Assembly: GCA_002691205.1 (NCBI GenBank)
Contig: NZHD01000114.1
Location: 1 to 64,000 of the forward strand
Direction of reading: 5' to 3'
Source of the DNA: Deltaproteobacteria bacterium
GTDB lineage: Bacteria; Myxococcota_A; UBA9160; UBA4427
DNA: 64,000 nucleotides
A model generated the notes under the pieces. The model was not told where the DNA came from. It was given only the letters and a program-made list of their open reading frames with translations, and searched no databases. Shown here one piece after another: positions 45,224 through 54,122 of the stretch. The position numbers and the translations under genes were made by a program. Within the stretch, counting starts at the first letter, position 1, and every line of letters begins with the position of its first letter.

Positions 45224-46786
45224 CTAGTGAGAGGCCTGCTCCCGAAGAGCGAATTTGGTGACCTTTCCCATGGCATTAGAAGGCAAGCTGTCCACGATTT
45301 TGATACGTCGAGGCACCTTGTAGTTGGCCATGTTCAATCGGCACCACTCGGAAATCTGCTCTTCAGAGATATCGTCTTTGTTTTTTTCCGAGGGAATTAC
45401 GAAGGCCATTCCCACTTCGCCCATTCGTTCATCGGGTACGCCGATGACGGCGACTTGGCTCACTAATCCGCTATCAAACAGAGCTTTTTCGATTTCCGCC
45501 GGATAGCAGTTGAAACCACCCATAATATACATGTCTTTAATGCGGTCGGTGATGCGGAGGTACCCCGATGAATCCATCGCCGCGATATCGCCAGTACGGA
45601 GCCAGCCGTCTTCATCGATGGCCTTTTGAGTCTCCTCCTTCTCGTCGAAATAACCATGCATCACGTTGTAACCGCGAACCCAAACTTCACCCGGTTCGTC
45701 TCGAGATACTTCTTGGCCGTCGGAGTCGACGCACTTGACCTCAATTCCCGGAATGGCGCGGCCCGATGTGGTGGCAATAGTTTCAGGAGCGTCATCGAAA
45801 CGGCACATACTTACTATGCCGCAGGACTCCGTTAGCCCATAGCCGGTAATGATAGTTTCGAACCCGAGGTCGTCACGCATGCGTCGGATGAGTTCGACGG
45901 GTGTCGGTGCAGCACCGGTGACCGCAAGCCTAAGGCAGGTCAGGTCGTATTGATTGCGATTGGGATGAGCGAGGATCGATTGATAAATTGCCGGGGGGCC
46001 CGGCAATACACTAATTCGATCGCGACTCACTCGCGCGAGGACCTCAGGAATATCAAAGGTTAATTGGGGAAGTGCGGTTGCTCCCCGCATTAAGCACGAA
46101 AGCCACCCCGCTTTGTATCCGAAGGAGTGGAAAAAAGGATTGATAATCAGATATCGATCCCCTTCTCTTAGGCCCACCACATCGCTCCAGACTTCAAAGC
46201 CGCGCAGGTTTTGTCCATGGGCGGTCATGACACCTTTAGGTTGACCTGTTGTTCCAGACGTGAAAATAATGTCAGAAAGGTCATCAGGGCTTACTGAATC
46301 GAGTCGGCCGCGGGCTTCATCGAGGTCAGTCTGTTGGCCGTTTGTGAGAAAGTCTGACCAAGGCATTGCGCCTCTGGCATCCCCGCGAAAAGTTATCGTT
46401 GCTTCAAGGTCGGGAAGGGATTCGTTTTCGATTTGAGCGGCATAATTGACACCGAGAAAATCACCCATGGTGCAGAGCCAGCGTGCGCCGCTCTTACGAA
46501 GAATGTAGGCGGCTTCAGTCCCTTTCATTCTTGTATTGAGAGGAACGAGCACTCCGCCAGCTGATTGGATCCCGATGGCGGCTACGATCCATTCATGGAT
46601 GTTGGGAGCCCATACGCCCACGCGGTCCCCTATTTTCAGACCAGCTTGGAGAAAGGCGCGGGCAGTTTCGAGGCCTGCGTGGGCTAACTCCTGAAAGTTT
46701 AAATGGACGTCCCCATCTTCGATGGCGGTGGATTGACCAAAGCGCTGGGCGGCACCTTGGACGAGATGGGGGATCGTTTTTTCCAT
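45224..46786 (-). CDS. fadD3: HIP-CoA synthetase, FadD3-like
   Basis: A 520-residue AMP-forming acyl-CoA ligase. It strongly recalls mycobacterial FadD3 in several stretches: I-I-F-T-S-G-T-T-G-Q-P-K-G-V, I-N-P-F-F-H-S-F-G-Y-K-A-G, V-L-P-G-P-P-A-I-Y-Q-S-I, G-Y-G-L-T-E-S and D-M-Y-I-M-G-G-F-N-C-Y-P-A-E. The catalytic Lys is in N-A-M-G-K-V near the end. FadD3 activates the propionate side chain of the C/D-ring product HIP with CoA and so starts the last stage of steroid breakdown. GGAG lies six bases before the ATG. It is divergent from fadE30 over a 160-bp region with a candidate operator. Confidence 0.9.
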   Translation of the reverse strand: MEKTIPHLVQGAAQRFGQSTAIEDGDVHLNFQELAHAGLETARAFLQAGLKIGDRVGVWAPNIHEWIVAAIGIQSAGGVLVPLNTRMKGTEAAYILRKSGARWLCTMGDFLGVNYAAQIENESLPDLEATITFRGDARGAMPWSDFLTNGQQTDLDEARGRLDSVSPDDLSDIIFTSGTTGQPKGVMTAHGQNLRGFEVWSDVVGLREGDRYLIINPFFHSFGYKAGWLSCLMRGATALPQLTFDIPEVLARVSRDRISVLPGPPAIYQSILAHPNRNQYDLTCLRLAVTGAAPTPVELIRRMRDDLGFETIITGYGLTESCGIVSMCRFDDAPETIATTSGRAIPGIEVKCVDSDGQEVSRDEPGEVWVRGYNVMHGYFDEKEETQKAIDEDGWLRTGDIAAMDSSGYLRITDRIKDMYIMGGFNCYPAEIEKALFDSGLVSQVAVIGVPDERMGEVGMAFVIPSEKNKDDISEEQISEWCRLNMANYKVPRRIKIVDSLPSNAMGKVTKFALREQASH

Positions 46787-46834
46787 GGAGCTCTCCAGAA
46801 CGCAGCCGGCGATCGCGGCGCAAGCTTTTTACGG

Positions 46835-46850
46835 AACGGCTCGTATCGTA
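46835..46850. promoter_or_regulatory. Candidate operator in the fadD3 promoter
   Basis: AACGGCTCGTATCGTA agrees with the ipdA palindrome at 12 of 16 positions. On the minus strand it lies in the 18-bp spacer between TTGAAT (complement of 46850-46855) and TAAAAA (complement of 46826-46831), a good sigma70-like promoter for fadD3. A repressor here would block fadD3, and probably the divergent fadE30 as well. Confidence 0.55.
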
Positions 46851-46947
46851 TTCAAGGGTATCCTACCCTAAAGAAGTCAGCTCCACATGTACCAGACTCC
46901 TGAGTCGAGGCTTCTGCTTGGCTCAGAAAGGCCTAGAGGGAAAACTC

Positions 46948-48135
46948 TTGAACACTCGCTTTAGTGAAGAAGATGAAAAATTCCGACGAGAACTTGCAGC
47001 ATGGTTGAATGAAAACCTGAAAGGCGAGTTCGAAGAGATTAAAGGTCGAGGCGGACCGGGCGACGAGCATTCTCTTCTTGATGAGCGCAAGGCTTGGGAG
47101 CGAGCATTGGGTCGTGCGGGTTGGATCGGGGTGGGCCTTCCCAAAGAGGTCGGGGGCCGAGACTTATCTCTGAGCCAGCAAATGATTTTTTATGAAGAAT
47201 ACGCACGGGCTGGTGGCCCCGGACGGATGGGGCATATCGGCGAGCAGTTGCTGGCGCCGACGTTGATTCATTTTGGGAGCGAAGAGCAAAAAAAGCGCTT
47301 TCTTCCAGGTATTTTAGATGGCAGCGAAATTTGGTGCCAAGGGTACTCTGAGCCCGGTGCGGGGAGTGATCTCGCGAATGTTCAGACGCGAGCAGAACGA
47401 GATGGCGATACCTTTCTGTTGAATGGGCAAAAGGTTTGGACCTCTGGGGCTGCTTGGTCGGATTGGTGTTTTGTCTTGTGTCGAACGGATGCGGATGCAC
47501 AGCCTAAGCATCGAGGTCTCTCATATATCCTCTGTCCTATGGACCAAAAGGAAGTTGAGGTGCGTCCGATTGTTCAGATGACCGGGGACGCTGAGTTCAG
47601 CGAGGTTTTTTTTAATGGTGCGCGTGCGCAGGCGTCGGATGTAGTGGGGGGGGAAGGAGGCGGCTGGAGTGTCGCGATGGGAACCCTCGCTTTCGAGCGC
47701 GGAGCTTCGACCCTTGGGCAGCAAATGTCTTTTCAGAATGAATTGGATGAGATCATTGAGATTGCGCGGAGGAATGGACGGGCTAAAGACCCCTTGATTC
47801 GTCAGCGGATCGCGGATGCCTGGATAGGACTCCGGATACAGCGTTACAATGCGCTTCGAATGCTTTCGGTTACAGATGGGGCAGATCCCGGCCGGGCCGG
47901 GATGGTGACAAAGCTCTTTTGGGCGACTTGGCATCGAAGCCTCGGGAAGTTGGCCATGGATGTGATCGGCCCGGAGTCGGAACTGGCCGAGGCTCTTCCC
48001 TATCAACTGAGCCGGCTCCAGCGGATGTATCTTTTCAGTCGGGCCGATACCATTTATGCAGGATCGAATGAGATTCAGAGGAATATTATTAGTGAGAGAG
48101 CCTTGGGAATGCCTCGTGAACCACGGCCGACTTAA
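46948..48135 (+). CDS. fadE30: Acyl-CoA dehydrogenase, FadE30-like
   Basis: A 395-residue acyl-CoA dehydrogenase recalling Mtb FadE30: W-C-Q-G-Y-S-E-P-G-A-G-S-D-L-A-N-V, P-I-V-Q-M-T-G-D-A-E-F-S-E-V-F-F, F-E-R-G-A-S-T-L-G-Q-Q (catalytic Glu in E-R), and Y-A-G-S-N-E-I-Q-R-N-I-I near the end. FadE30 introduces the double bond in the propionyl side chain of HIP-CoA. I start at TTG 46948, where AGAGGG lies seven bases upstream and the N-terminus then matches the family. TTG 46918 is a longer alternative. It is followed by ipdF after 30 bp. Confidence 0.87.
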   Translation: MNTRFSEEDEKFRRELAAWLNENLKGEFEEIKGRGGPGDEHSLLDERKAWERALGRAGWIGVGLPKEVGGRDLSLSQQMIFYEEYARAGGPGRMGHIGEQLLAPTLIHFGSEEQKKRFLPGILDGSEIWCQGYSEPGAGSDLANVQTRAERDGDTFLLNGQKVWTSGAAWSDWCFVLCRTDADAQPKHRGLSYILCPMDQKEVEVRPIVQMTGDAEFSEVFFNGARAQASDVVGGEGGGWSVAMGTLAFERGASTLGQQMSFQNELDEIIEIARRNGRAKDPLIRQRIADAWIGLRIQRYNALRMLSVTDGADPGRAGMVTKLFWATWHRSLGKLAMDVIGPESELAEALPYQLSRLQRMYLFSRADTIYAGSNEIQRNIISERALGMPREPRPT

Positions 48136-48165
48136 GCTGGAATCCAATAACGAGATTGAGGGCGA

Positions 48166-48948
48166 ATGATGATTACACCCCCGCCATACCCTGAAGGCCA
48201 TGAGCTTCTTGCTGGTAAAAATGTACTGATCACGGCCGCCGCCGGAGCAGGAATTGGATTTGCGGCCGCGAAAAGGTGCGTTGAAGAGGGCGCGCGTGTT
48301 TTTGTAAGCGATGTTCATCCGGAGAGAACCGCGAGTGCCGCCGAGGCTCTCTCGGAATTGAGCGGGGAAAAAGTCGGACACCTCCTTTGCGACGTCACCC
48401 AAGAAGAGGATGTGCAAAAACTCGTGGCCGCAGCGCACAGCGATCTCGGCTCAATCGACGTTCTGATAAATAACGCAGGGCTGGGCGGAACATGTGACCT
48501 AGTTGACATGGCGGACGAGGATTGGTTCCGTGTGATCGACGTTACTCTGAACAGTGTTTTTCGCATGACGCGCGCGATTTTACCTCGAATGATTGAGGCC
48601 AAAGGTGGAGCGATTGTGAATAACGCCTCGGTTCTGGGTTGGCGTGCGCAGAAGGGGCAATCTCATTATGCGGCGGCGAAGGCGGGTGTCATGGCTCTGA
48701 CTCGCTGTACGGCTCTTGAAGTGGCCGATCACGGTATTCGCATCAACGCCGTCTCCCCGAGTTTTGCCACGCATCCGTTTCTAGTAAAGACGACGCCACC
48801 GGACCAGCTTGCAGCACTTGAAGCGCAAGAGGCCTATGGCCGTGGCGCAGAGCCTTGGGAAGTGGCCAACGTCATGGTTTTTCTAGCGAGTGATTATTCT
48901 TCGTATATGACAGGTGAGGTTGTGTCTGTTTCAAGTCAGCGTGCCTAA
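48166..48948 (+). CDS. ipdF: IpdF-like short-chain dehydrogenase
   Basis: A 260-residue SDR. The cofactor site is A-A-A-G-A-G-I-G-F-A and the active-site stretch N-N-A-S-V-L-G-W-R-A-Q-K-G-Q-S-H-Y-A-A-A-K gives Ser, Tyr and Lys. This stretch, and F-L-A-S-D-Y-S-S-Y-M-T-G-E-V near the end, are nearly identical to what I recall of Mtb IpdF (Rv3559c). IpdF acts after FadE30 on a hydroxy-indane CoA intermediate of ring C/D breakdown. Here it lies directly after fadE30, as in the actinobacterial cluster. Start ATG 48166, or three bases later (tandem ATG); GAGGG is upstream. Confidence 0.9.
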   Translation: MMITPPPYPEGHELLAGKNVLITAAAGAGIGFAAAKRCVEEGARVFVSDVHPERTASAAEALSELSGEKVGHLLCDVTQEEDVQKLVAAAHSDLGSIDVLINNAGLGGTCDLVDMADEDWFRVIDVTLNSVFRMTRAILPRMIEAKGGAIVNNASVLGWRAQKGQSHYAAAKAGVMALTRCTALEVADHGIRINAVSPSFATHPFLVKTTPPDQLAALEAQEAYGRGAEPWEVANVMVFLASDYSSYMTGEVVSVSSQRA

Positions 48949-49016
48949 TGTCGCTGGTCTCGGTCAAGTTTCTGTAAAGAGGAGTTCACCTTTACTCTTA
49001 GAAGAAGGAGTTTTCT

Positions 49017-49802
49017 GTGATTGTTGAAGGAAAAGTTCTCGTTGTTGTCGGCGTGGGAGACGGCTTGGGTCGAGAAGTCGTTCGAGTGGCGCTGCGTGAC
49101 GGAGCCCGGGTCGTGGCGGCGGCTCGGAGCGAGGAGAAGCTAAGAAACCTTGTTGACGAACTTGATCCCTCAGGTGAGCGAGTTATCGCCTGTCCGTGCG
49201 ATATGTTGGATCAGACTCAATGCGATTCGTTGATGGAAACGGCTCGCGAAAAATTTGGTGGTCTCGATGCAGTGGTGAATGTGGCCGCGCTCGACACGCT
49301 TTTTGGTTCTCTTGAGACGACTTCAGACGATGATTGGATGCGTGCCATGGAGACCAATGTCCTTGGGACGCTTCACGTGGTGAAGGCGGCGACGCCGTTG
49401 TTTAGAGCTCAAGGGGGCGGTTCGGTGGTGCTGGTAGGCTCCCGTTCTCAGTGGTTTCCGCCGGACAATCCTCAGATCGCCTATGCGTCGTCCAAGGGGG
49501 CCTTGCTCTCCTCGATGTACCATATGGTAAACGAGTTGGGGCCGGACAAGATCCGAGTCAACATGGTTGTGCCCACTTGGATGTGGGGGCCACCGGTTCA
49601 AATGTTCGTGAAGTGGCAGGCTTCGGAGCGGGGTATTTCAGAGGATGAGGTGGTGAGCGAAATCACAAACGGGATGCCGTTGGGCAATGAAATCCCCAAA
49701 GACGACGACGTGGCCGAGGCGATTCTTTTCTTTTGCTCCGAGCGTTCGAGAATGATCACCGGTGAGACTCTGCAGGTGAATGCGGGCGAATTTTTCCGCT
49801 AG
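49017..49802 (+). CDS. Short-chain dehydrogenase/reductase
   Basis: A 261-residue SDR. The cofactor motif is V-G-V-G-D-G-L-G-R-E, and the catalytic Ser (V-G-S-R-S-Q), Tyr and Lys (Y-A-S-S-K) are all present. The usual N-N-A-G is replaced by V-N-V-A-A-L. It starts with GTG at 49017 and has AAGGAG six bases upstream. It follows ipdF by 68 bp and is probably in the fadE30-ipdF transcript, so a role in ring C/D or side-chain oxidation is likely. I cannot assign a particular step. It resembles the SDRs common in actinobacterial steroid clusters in size and order only. Confidence 0.75.
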   Translation: MIVEGKVLVVVGVGDGLGREVVRVALRDGARVVAAARSEEKLRNLVDELDPSGERVIACPCDMLDQTQCDSLMETAREKFGGLDAVVNVAALDTLFGSLETTSDDDWMRAMETNVLGTLHVVKAATPLFRAQGGGSVVLVGSRSQWFPPDNPQIAYASSKGALLSSMYHMVNELGPDKIRVNMVVPTWMWGPPVQMFVKWQASERGISEDEVVSEITNGMPLGNEIPKDDDVAEAILFFCSERSRMITGETLQVNAGEFFR

Positions 49803-49840
49803 GGCTGGAGCCGTTCCTTGTCACACTGGAGCTTTGGGAT

Positions 49841-50548
49841 TTAGAAGAACTGAAAGCCGATTCCAGCCGCGGCGAAATCGTGATCTCGGATATCCCCGGT
49901 TGTGAGATAGTAGTTGATGGTGAGTGTACTGATGAAGCTTTCGGTCCAGTAGATTTCAATGCCTGTTCCAAATACCGCCGAAAAGCCCCATGCGGTCCGG
50001 ACGTTCGCGAGAGGGTCGGCATCAGGAGCCGTGACGTTACCCTTGACCTCCGTTCGCGTTTGGATGAATCCTAAGCCGGTCATCAAAAAAGGTTGGATGC
50101 GTCCCTTCGTGAGGTAAACCCTCTCGTTTACCCAAATTCCCCAGATCATAAAGTCGCTGGACTCATCGGCGGTTTTGTAGGAGTTCACCCAAGTGCCTTG
50201 TATTTCTGTGGCCAACCAACGGTTGTGACGGTTGCCCATGCGGAAATCGAAACCTCCATTGACAAGGTGTTTGTCAGGCCCGCTCACTAAAGGGCTGTTT
50301 TCGACGATCACGAGGCCCTCAAATCCGAGGTACCAGCCGCCCCTCACGTAACTCCTCTGGGAGAGCACATGCTCAACTTGCGGCTCAGTCTGAGGTTTAG
50401 GTTCGGGTTTTGACTTTACTCCGAATCGAGCTTCGGCCTCAGCTTCGGTTTGGGGTTTCGGCTCATCTTGTTGAGCGTTTGAAACGGAAGCCGTAAATAT
50501 CGCGGCGAGAAAAATGGCGAGAGTGAGGATGGTCGTCCGAGCGAGCAT
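49841..50548 (-). CDS. Outer-membrane beta-barrel protein with acidic/Pro-rich linker
   Basis: A 235-residue protein. The signal peptide (1-26, ending T-A-S-V-S-N-A) is followed by a Gln/Pro/Glu/Lys-rich linker (E-P-K-P-Q-T-E-A-E-A repeated with variation, about 28-60), then a beta-barrel pattern from about 65 that ends in G-F-Q-F-F. The repeated P-K-P-Q-T-E unit is unusual before such a small barrel and could span the periplasm near the peptidoglycan. RBS AAGGAG precedes the ATG at 50548. It is convergent with the SDR of the fadE30 run and lies at the 3' side of the ipd operon. The ligand is unknown. Confidence 0.7.
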   Translation of the reverse strand: MLARTTILTLAIFLAAIFTASVSNAQQDEPKPQTEAEAEARFGVKSKPEPKPQTEPQVEHVLSQRSYVRGGWYLGFEGLVIVENSPLVSGPDKHLVNGGFDFRMGNRHNRWLATEIQGTWVNSYKTADESSDFMIWGIWVNERVYLTKGRIQPFLMTGLGFIQTRTEVKGNVTAPDADPLANVRTAWGFSAVFGTGIEIYWTESFISTLTINYYLTTGDIRDHDFAAAGIGFQFF

Positions 50549-50715
50549 TTTTCTCCTTTTTAAGAGGGGGCGAACGTCAACCGAATTCATTTCGTTTCGG
50601 TATATCGGCAACTTGAAGCCAACCCTAGAGCGATTCTTGTTCAGTCGCCAGAGTAGACCCGATTAAAGGCTACTTTAAAAAATACACTCGCGTTCTAAAT
50701 GAGGTCGGGGCGCTT

Positions 50716-51189
50716 TCACGGACTCGCTTCCTCTGGGTAGTATCGACTAATGGTGTCAATGACACATCCAGGGCGTTCGTTCCCTTGGATTTCTACGGTG
50801 ACACGGATCGTGGCCTGAATTCCTCCGTCCCGGGTCGTTTCCACGGAGATGAGTTCTCCACCCCCACGGACACGCGAGCCAACGGGAACCGGGGCAGGAA
50901 AGCGGACCTTGTCTGCACCGTAGTTGACGCCCATCGTGATCCCTTGGACCTCAACAATTTGCGGAAGGAAAAAATTGACCAGGCTCTGAGTGAGGTAGCC
51001 GTGTGCGATGCACCCACCAAAAGGGCCATTGCGCGCTCGCTCAGGATCTACATGAATCCACTGATGGTCGCCTGTGGCTTCTGCGAAAGTGTCGATCCGA
51101 GACTGTTCGATCGCGAGCCAGTCGCTATATCCCAGATGCTGTCCGATGGCGCTTTCAAGTTCATGGGGCGTTTTAAAAAGGGTGGACAT
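50716..51189 (-). CDS. MaoC-family (R)-specific hydratase/dehydratase
   Basis: A 157-residue MaoC hot-dog enzyme. The catalytic stretch A-E-A-T-G-D-H-Q-W-I-H-V-D-P-E-R-A carries both Asp and His at the right spacing, and A-H-G-Y-L-T-Q-S-L and V-R-F-P-A-P-V-P-V-G-S-R-V-R are typical. It hydrates trans-2-enoyl-CoA to (3R)-hydroxyacyl-CoA. It is the last gene of the minus-strand ipd operon, 31 bp after the SDR. Being a complete single-subunit hydratase, it may serve the side chain of HIP-CoA after FadE30. I start at the ATG at 51189; an upstream in-frame reading to 51282 overlaps the SDR gene. Confidence 0.82.
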   Translation of the reverse strand: MSTLFKTPHELESAIGQHLGYSDWLAIEQSRIDTFAEATGDHQWIHVDPERARNGPFGGCIAHGYLTQSLVNFFLPQIVEVQGITMGVNYGADKVRFPAPVPVGSRVRGGGELISVETTRDGGIQATIRVTVEIQGNERPGCVIDTISRYYPEEASP

Positions 51190-51220
51190 CGTTCTCTTTT
51201 GACCTCGGAAGTAAAGGGGG

Positions 51221-52006
51221 TTAGGGCGAATCGGATTTGTTTTCAGCGGCGTCGAGAAAGGCGGGCTTTTCGCCTCCACCATGAATCAGGAGGTTGGATC
51301 CACTCACGTAGTCAGCAAGAGGAGAGCTGAGGTAGAGGCACGCATTTCCCACATCTTTGGGTTCTCCGAGTCGCCCGAGTGGGACTGTGGCTCCAACGGA
51401 AGCGATTCCATTCTCGTCTCCATAGTGGAGATGGGACTTTTCTGTACGAATCATTCCGGCAGAAATGGCATTGACGCGCACTTTGGGTGCCCACTCTACG
51501 GCTAGGCTCATCGTGAGCGAAATAAGTCCGGCTTTAGCCGCGCCGTAGGCTGCTGTTCCAGGAGAGGGGCGCAAGGCGCTCACGCTGGCGATGTTGATGA
51601 TATTTCCCCCAGCTTCTTGGTTCTGCATGACGGCATTGGCTTGTTGTGAAAAGTGAAGCGGTGCGATGAGATTGAGCCTTAGGATGGCCTCTGAAAAGCG
51701 CGGGGAGACGGTGGCTGCATCCGCTTCGGGCGCGCCTCCCGCGTTGTTGATGAGAACGTCAATTCGCCCCCACTGGCTTCGGGCATAATCGATGACCTTT
51801 GCGATTTGGTCTAATTCACGAATGTCGGCTGCGACGAAATGTGGATGCCGATCCTCAATCTGAATCAATTCATCGGGTTCGCTTCGGCCGCAGATCAAGA
51901 CATCGGCTCCCGCCTTGAGAAAGCACTCGGTGATGCCGCGCCCGACACCTTTGCCACCGCCGGTGACGATGACGACTTGACCCGACATGTCGAGTGACGA
52001 TTCCAT
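51221..52006 (-). CDS. Short-chain dehydrogenase (Rv3549c-like)
   Basis: A 261-residue SDR with T-G-G-G-K-G-V-G-R-G, N-N-A-G-G-A-P, I-A-S-V-S-A-L-R-P and A-Y-G-A-A-K, and then A-V-E-W-A-P-K-V-R-V-N. The combination of N-N-A-G-G-x-P, the S-P-R-F segment and the W-A-P-K-V-R-V-N motif recalls the SDR next to echA20 in actinobacterial KstR2 regulons (Rv3549c). Likely activity is oxidation of a hydroxyacyl-CoA in ring C/D degradation. Start ATG 52006 has AGGAG upstream and lies 10 bp after the dehydrogenase stop, which implies translational linkage in the ipd operon. Confidence 0.8.
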   Translation of the reverse strand: MESSLDMSGQVVIVTGGGKGVGRGITECFLKAGADVLICGRSEPDELIQIEDRHPHFVAADIRELDQIAKVIDYARSQWGRIDVLINNAGGAPEADAATVSPRFSEAILRLNLIAPLHFSQQANAVMQNQEAGGNIINIASVSALRPSPGTAAYGAAKAGLISLTMSLAVEWAPKVRVNAISAGMIRTEKSHLHYGDENGIASVGATVPLGRLGEPKDVGNACLYLSSPLADYVSGSNLLIHGGGEKPAFLDAAENKSDSP

Positions 52007-52016
52007 AGCTTCGCTC

Positions 52017-53156
52017 CTAAAGGCCGATTTCGCGTGCCACGTTTTCGCGATGGTGGGTGGGGTCTCCGAGGAAATGTTCACTTGAACGCGCACGTTTGAA
52101 GTGAAGATGAATATCGTATTCCCACGTAAAGCCGACCCCTCCATGGATTTGAATCGCGTCGGCGGCGCATTGAAAGTAGGCGTCCGAGGCGTAGGCCTTG
52201 GAGAGAGAGGCGCATACCGCAAGTTCATCGCTGCGTTCGTTGGCGACGCAGGCCGCGTAATAGGCGGCTGAACGTGCGGACTCCACGAGGACCATCATAT
52301 CTGCGCATTTGTGTTTGATCGCCTGGAATGACCCGATGGCTCGGCCGAACTGCTCGCGCTCCAGCGCATAGGCGACGGACATGTCGAGACAAGATTGAGC
52401 CCCTCCCACTTGCTCGGCGGAGAGCGCAATGGCAGAAAGATCTAGGCTTCGATTAAGAGCAGGGCCGCCAGATTCCCAATGGCCAAGAAGTGCAGATGCG
52501 GGAAGTTTGACTTGATTTAGGTCAATTTGGGCCAACCGTCGCGTCTGATCCATAGTGGGAAGGGCACGTCGTTCAAGCCCTTCGGTTTCTGCTGGCACAA
52601 CAAAGAGACTTACGCCGTCTTCACCTTGAGAGCCTGGACTTCGGGCCGCCAAGATCAAACAGTCAGCAGAGTGCCCGTCGAGTACAAACCCGTATTGCCC
52701 TTCGAGGGCAAAGGCGTCTCCGTTTCGTTGGACGGTAGCCCCGACGCTTTCGGCTCCCGTTCCGCCCTGAAGGCCCGCGAAGGCGAGAGCGGATCGAGAT
52801 GTTCCTTCGGCAATGTCGGGAAGGTAGTTTTCTTTTTGTTTTTCATCTCCCGCTTCGAGGAGAGCATTGGCACCGAGGACAACGCTTGATAAAAAGGGAG
52901 CGCAGAGAAGGCTCGCCCCCATGATCTCCATCAGGGCAACGAGCTCAACGTACCCCAATCCCAGACCTCCGTATTCTTCTGGAATATGCACCGACGCCCA
53001 GCCCAGTTCACTGGAGATCTGCTTCCACAGAGAGGGATCCCAGCCCAGGTCCGATTCCATGGCTTTGCGTATAGAATCTGAATTATTTTTTTCTTCAAGT
53101 AAGGTCTTCGCCATAGCGCGAAGTTCTTCTTGTTCTTCGTTGAAGCGAAAGTCCAC
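52017..53156 (-). CDS. Acyl-CoA dehydrogenase subunit (FadE32/33-type)
   Basis: A 379-residue acyl-CoA dehydrogenase-fold protein with V-H-I-P-E-E-Y-G-G-L-G near residue 60 and the C-terminal I-H-G-G-V-G-F-T-W-E-Y-D. The position of the catalytic Glu of FadE29/30/31 reads L-D-L-S-A here, so it is probably a non-catalytic or atypical subunit that works with an E-containing partner such as FadE31. Start GTG 53156 (AGGA six bases upstream) gives an N-terminus V-D-F-R-F-N-E-E-Q that fits the family; the frame runs open further upstream without similarity. It is tightly placed in the ipd operon. The exact step is uncertain. Confidence 0.78.
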   Translation of the reverse strand: MDFRFNEEQEELRAMAKTLLEEKNNSDSIRKAMESDLGWDPSLWKQISSELGWASVHIPEEYGGLGLGYVELVALMEIMGASLLCAPFLSSVVLGANALLEAGDEKQKENYLPDIAEGTSRSALAFAGLQGGTGAESVGATVQRNGDAFALEGQYGFVLDGHSADCLILAARSPGSQGEDGVSLFVVPAETEGLERRALPTMDQTRRLAQIDLNQVKLPASALLGHWESGGPALNRSLDLSAIALSAEQVGGAQSCLDMSVAYALEREQFGRAIGSFQAIKHKCADMMVLVESARSAAYYAACVANERSDELAVCASLSKAYASDAYFQCAADAIQIHGGVGFTWEYDIHLHFKRARSSEHFLGDPTHHRENVAREIGL

Positions 53157-53199
53157 TCGATTCCTTCTCTTGTTAGGGCTTTTTTTAGTGCCGTGTTGC

Positions 53200-54105
53200 T
53201 TAGGTGCCGAAAACCTTTTGAGGTGTTTTTGATTTTTCGAGAACTTCATGAACGGCGGCACCGACTTCGTCCGGCTCCCAGCGGGAGCCCTTGTCTACCA
53301 CCGGGCCGTCCCGCCAGCCGTCCGAGGTTCCGATGAGTCCGCCTTTGACTTCGAAGACGCGTCCAGTGACTTCTTTTGATTCCGCACTGCCCAGCCAGAC
53401 CACGAGGGGCGAGATGTTTTCTGGAGCATTTTCATCGAAGCCTCCGTCCTCGGGAGCCACCATGTCGCTGAATATGGCCTCGGTCATCCGCGTGCGGGCC
53501 GCTGGCGCAATGGCGTTCGACGTTACGCCGTAGCGTCCCATCTCCGCCGCTTGGACTAAGGTCAGGGATGCGATCCCACCTTTGGCAGCCGAGTAAGCGC
53601 TTTGTCCGACACTGCCCTGGAGTCCAGCTCCTGAACTTGTGTTGATAATGCGTGCATCGACGGTTTGCCCAGCTTTGCTCTGATTTCGCCAAAATTCGCC
53701 AGCGTGCCGGGCTGTGCAGAAGTGTCCTTTAAGGTGAACGCGAAGAACGGCATCCCACTCGTCCTCGCCACAGCTAACAAACATTCGGTCACGTAAGAAT
53801 CCAGCGTTGTTGACCACGACATCAAGGCCTCCAAAGGTCTCGATGGTTTCTTGTACGAGGGCTCCAGTCTGATTCCAGTCTGCGGCATCTGAGAGGCTGA
53901 CCAGGGCTTCTCCGCCCATATTTCGGATCAGTTCCGCGACTTCCTCGGCAGGTTCACTTGAACCCCCGCTTCCATCGTCTTCGCTCCCGAGGTCATTGAC
54001 CACGACTCGCGCGCCCTGGCGTGCGAACTCAAGGGCGTGGGCGCGTCCAATGCCTCGTCCAGCACCTGTTACGATTACAATACGTCCTTCACACAGACCA
54101 CTCAT
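53200..54105 (-). CDS. Short-chain dehydrogenase, MFE-2 type (Rv3548c-like)
   Basis: A 301-residue SDR with T-G-A-G-R-G-I-G-R-A-H-A-L-E-F-A, V-V-V-N-D-L-G, N-N-A-G-F-L-R-D-R-M and the active-site I-N-T-S-S-G-A-G-L-Q-G-S-V-G-Q-S-A-Y-S-A-A-K. A later P-L-V-V-W-L-G-S-A-E-S-K-E-V-T-G-R-V-F segment also recalls Rv3548c of the KstR2 regulon. Such enzymes oxidise (3R)-hydroxyacyl-CoA to the 3-keto form. It lies 17 bp after fadA6, so it may produce the substrate for that thiolase. The region after residue 250 extends beyond the basic SDR fold. Confidence 0.83.
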   Translation of the reverse strand: MSGLCEGRIVIVTGAGRGIGRAHALEFARQGARVVVNDLGSEDDGSGGSSEPAEEVAELIRNMGGEALVSLSDAADWNQTGALVQETIETFGGLDVVVNNAGFLRDRMFVSCGEDEWDAVLRVHLKGHFCTARHAGEFWRNQSKAGQTVDARIINTSSGAGLQGSVGQSAYSAAKGGIASLTLVQAAEMGRYGVTSNAIAPAARTRMTEAIFSDMVAPEDGGFDENAPENISPLVVWLGSAESKEVTGRVFEVKGGLIGTSDGWRDGPVVDKGSRWEPDEVGAAVHEVLEKSKTPQKVFGT

Positions 54106-54122
54106 GGAGGGAGCCTTTCCTT

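Noticed and set aside
47521-48438. Open frame of 305 codons antisense to fadE30 and ipdF
   Set aside because: A shadow frame; both sense genes have clear catalytic motifs and RBS sites.
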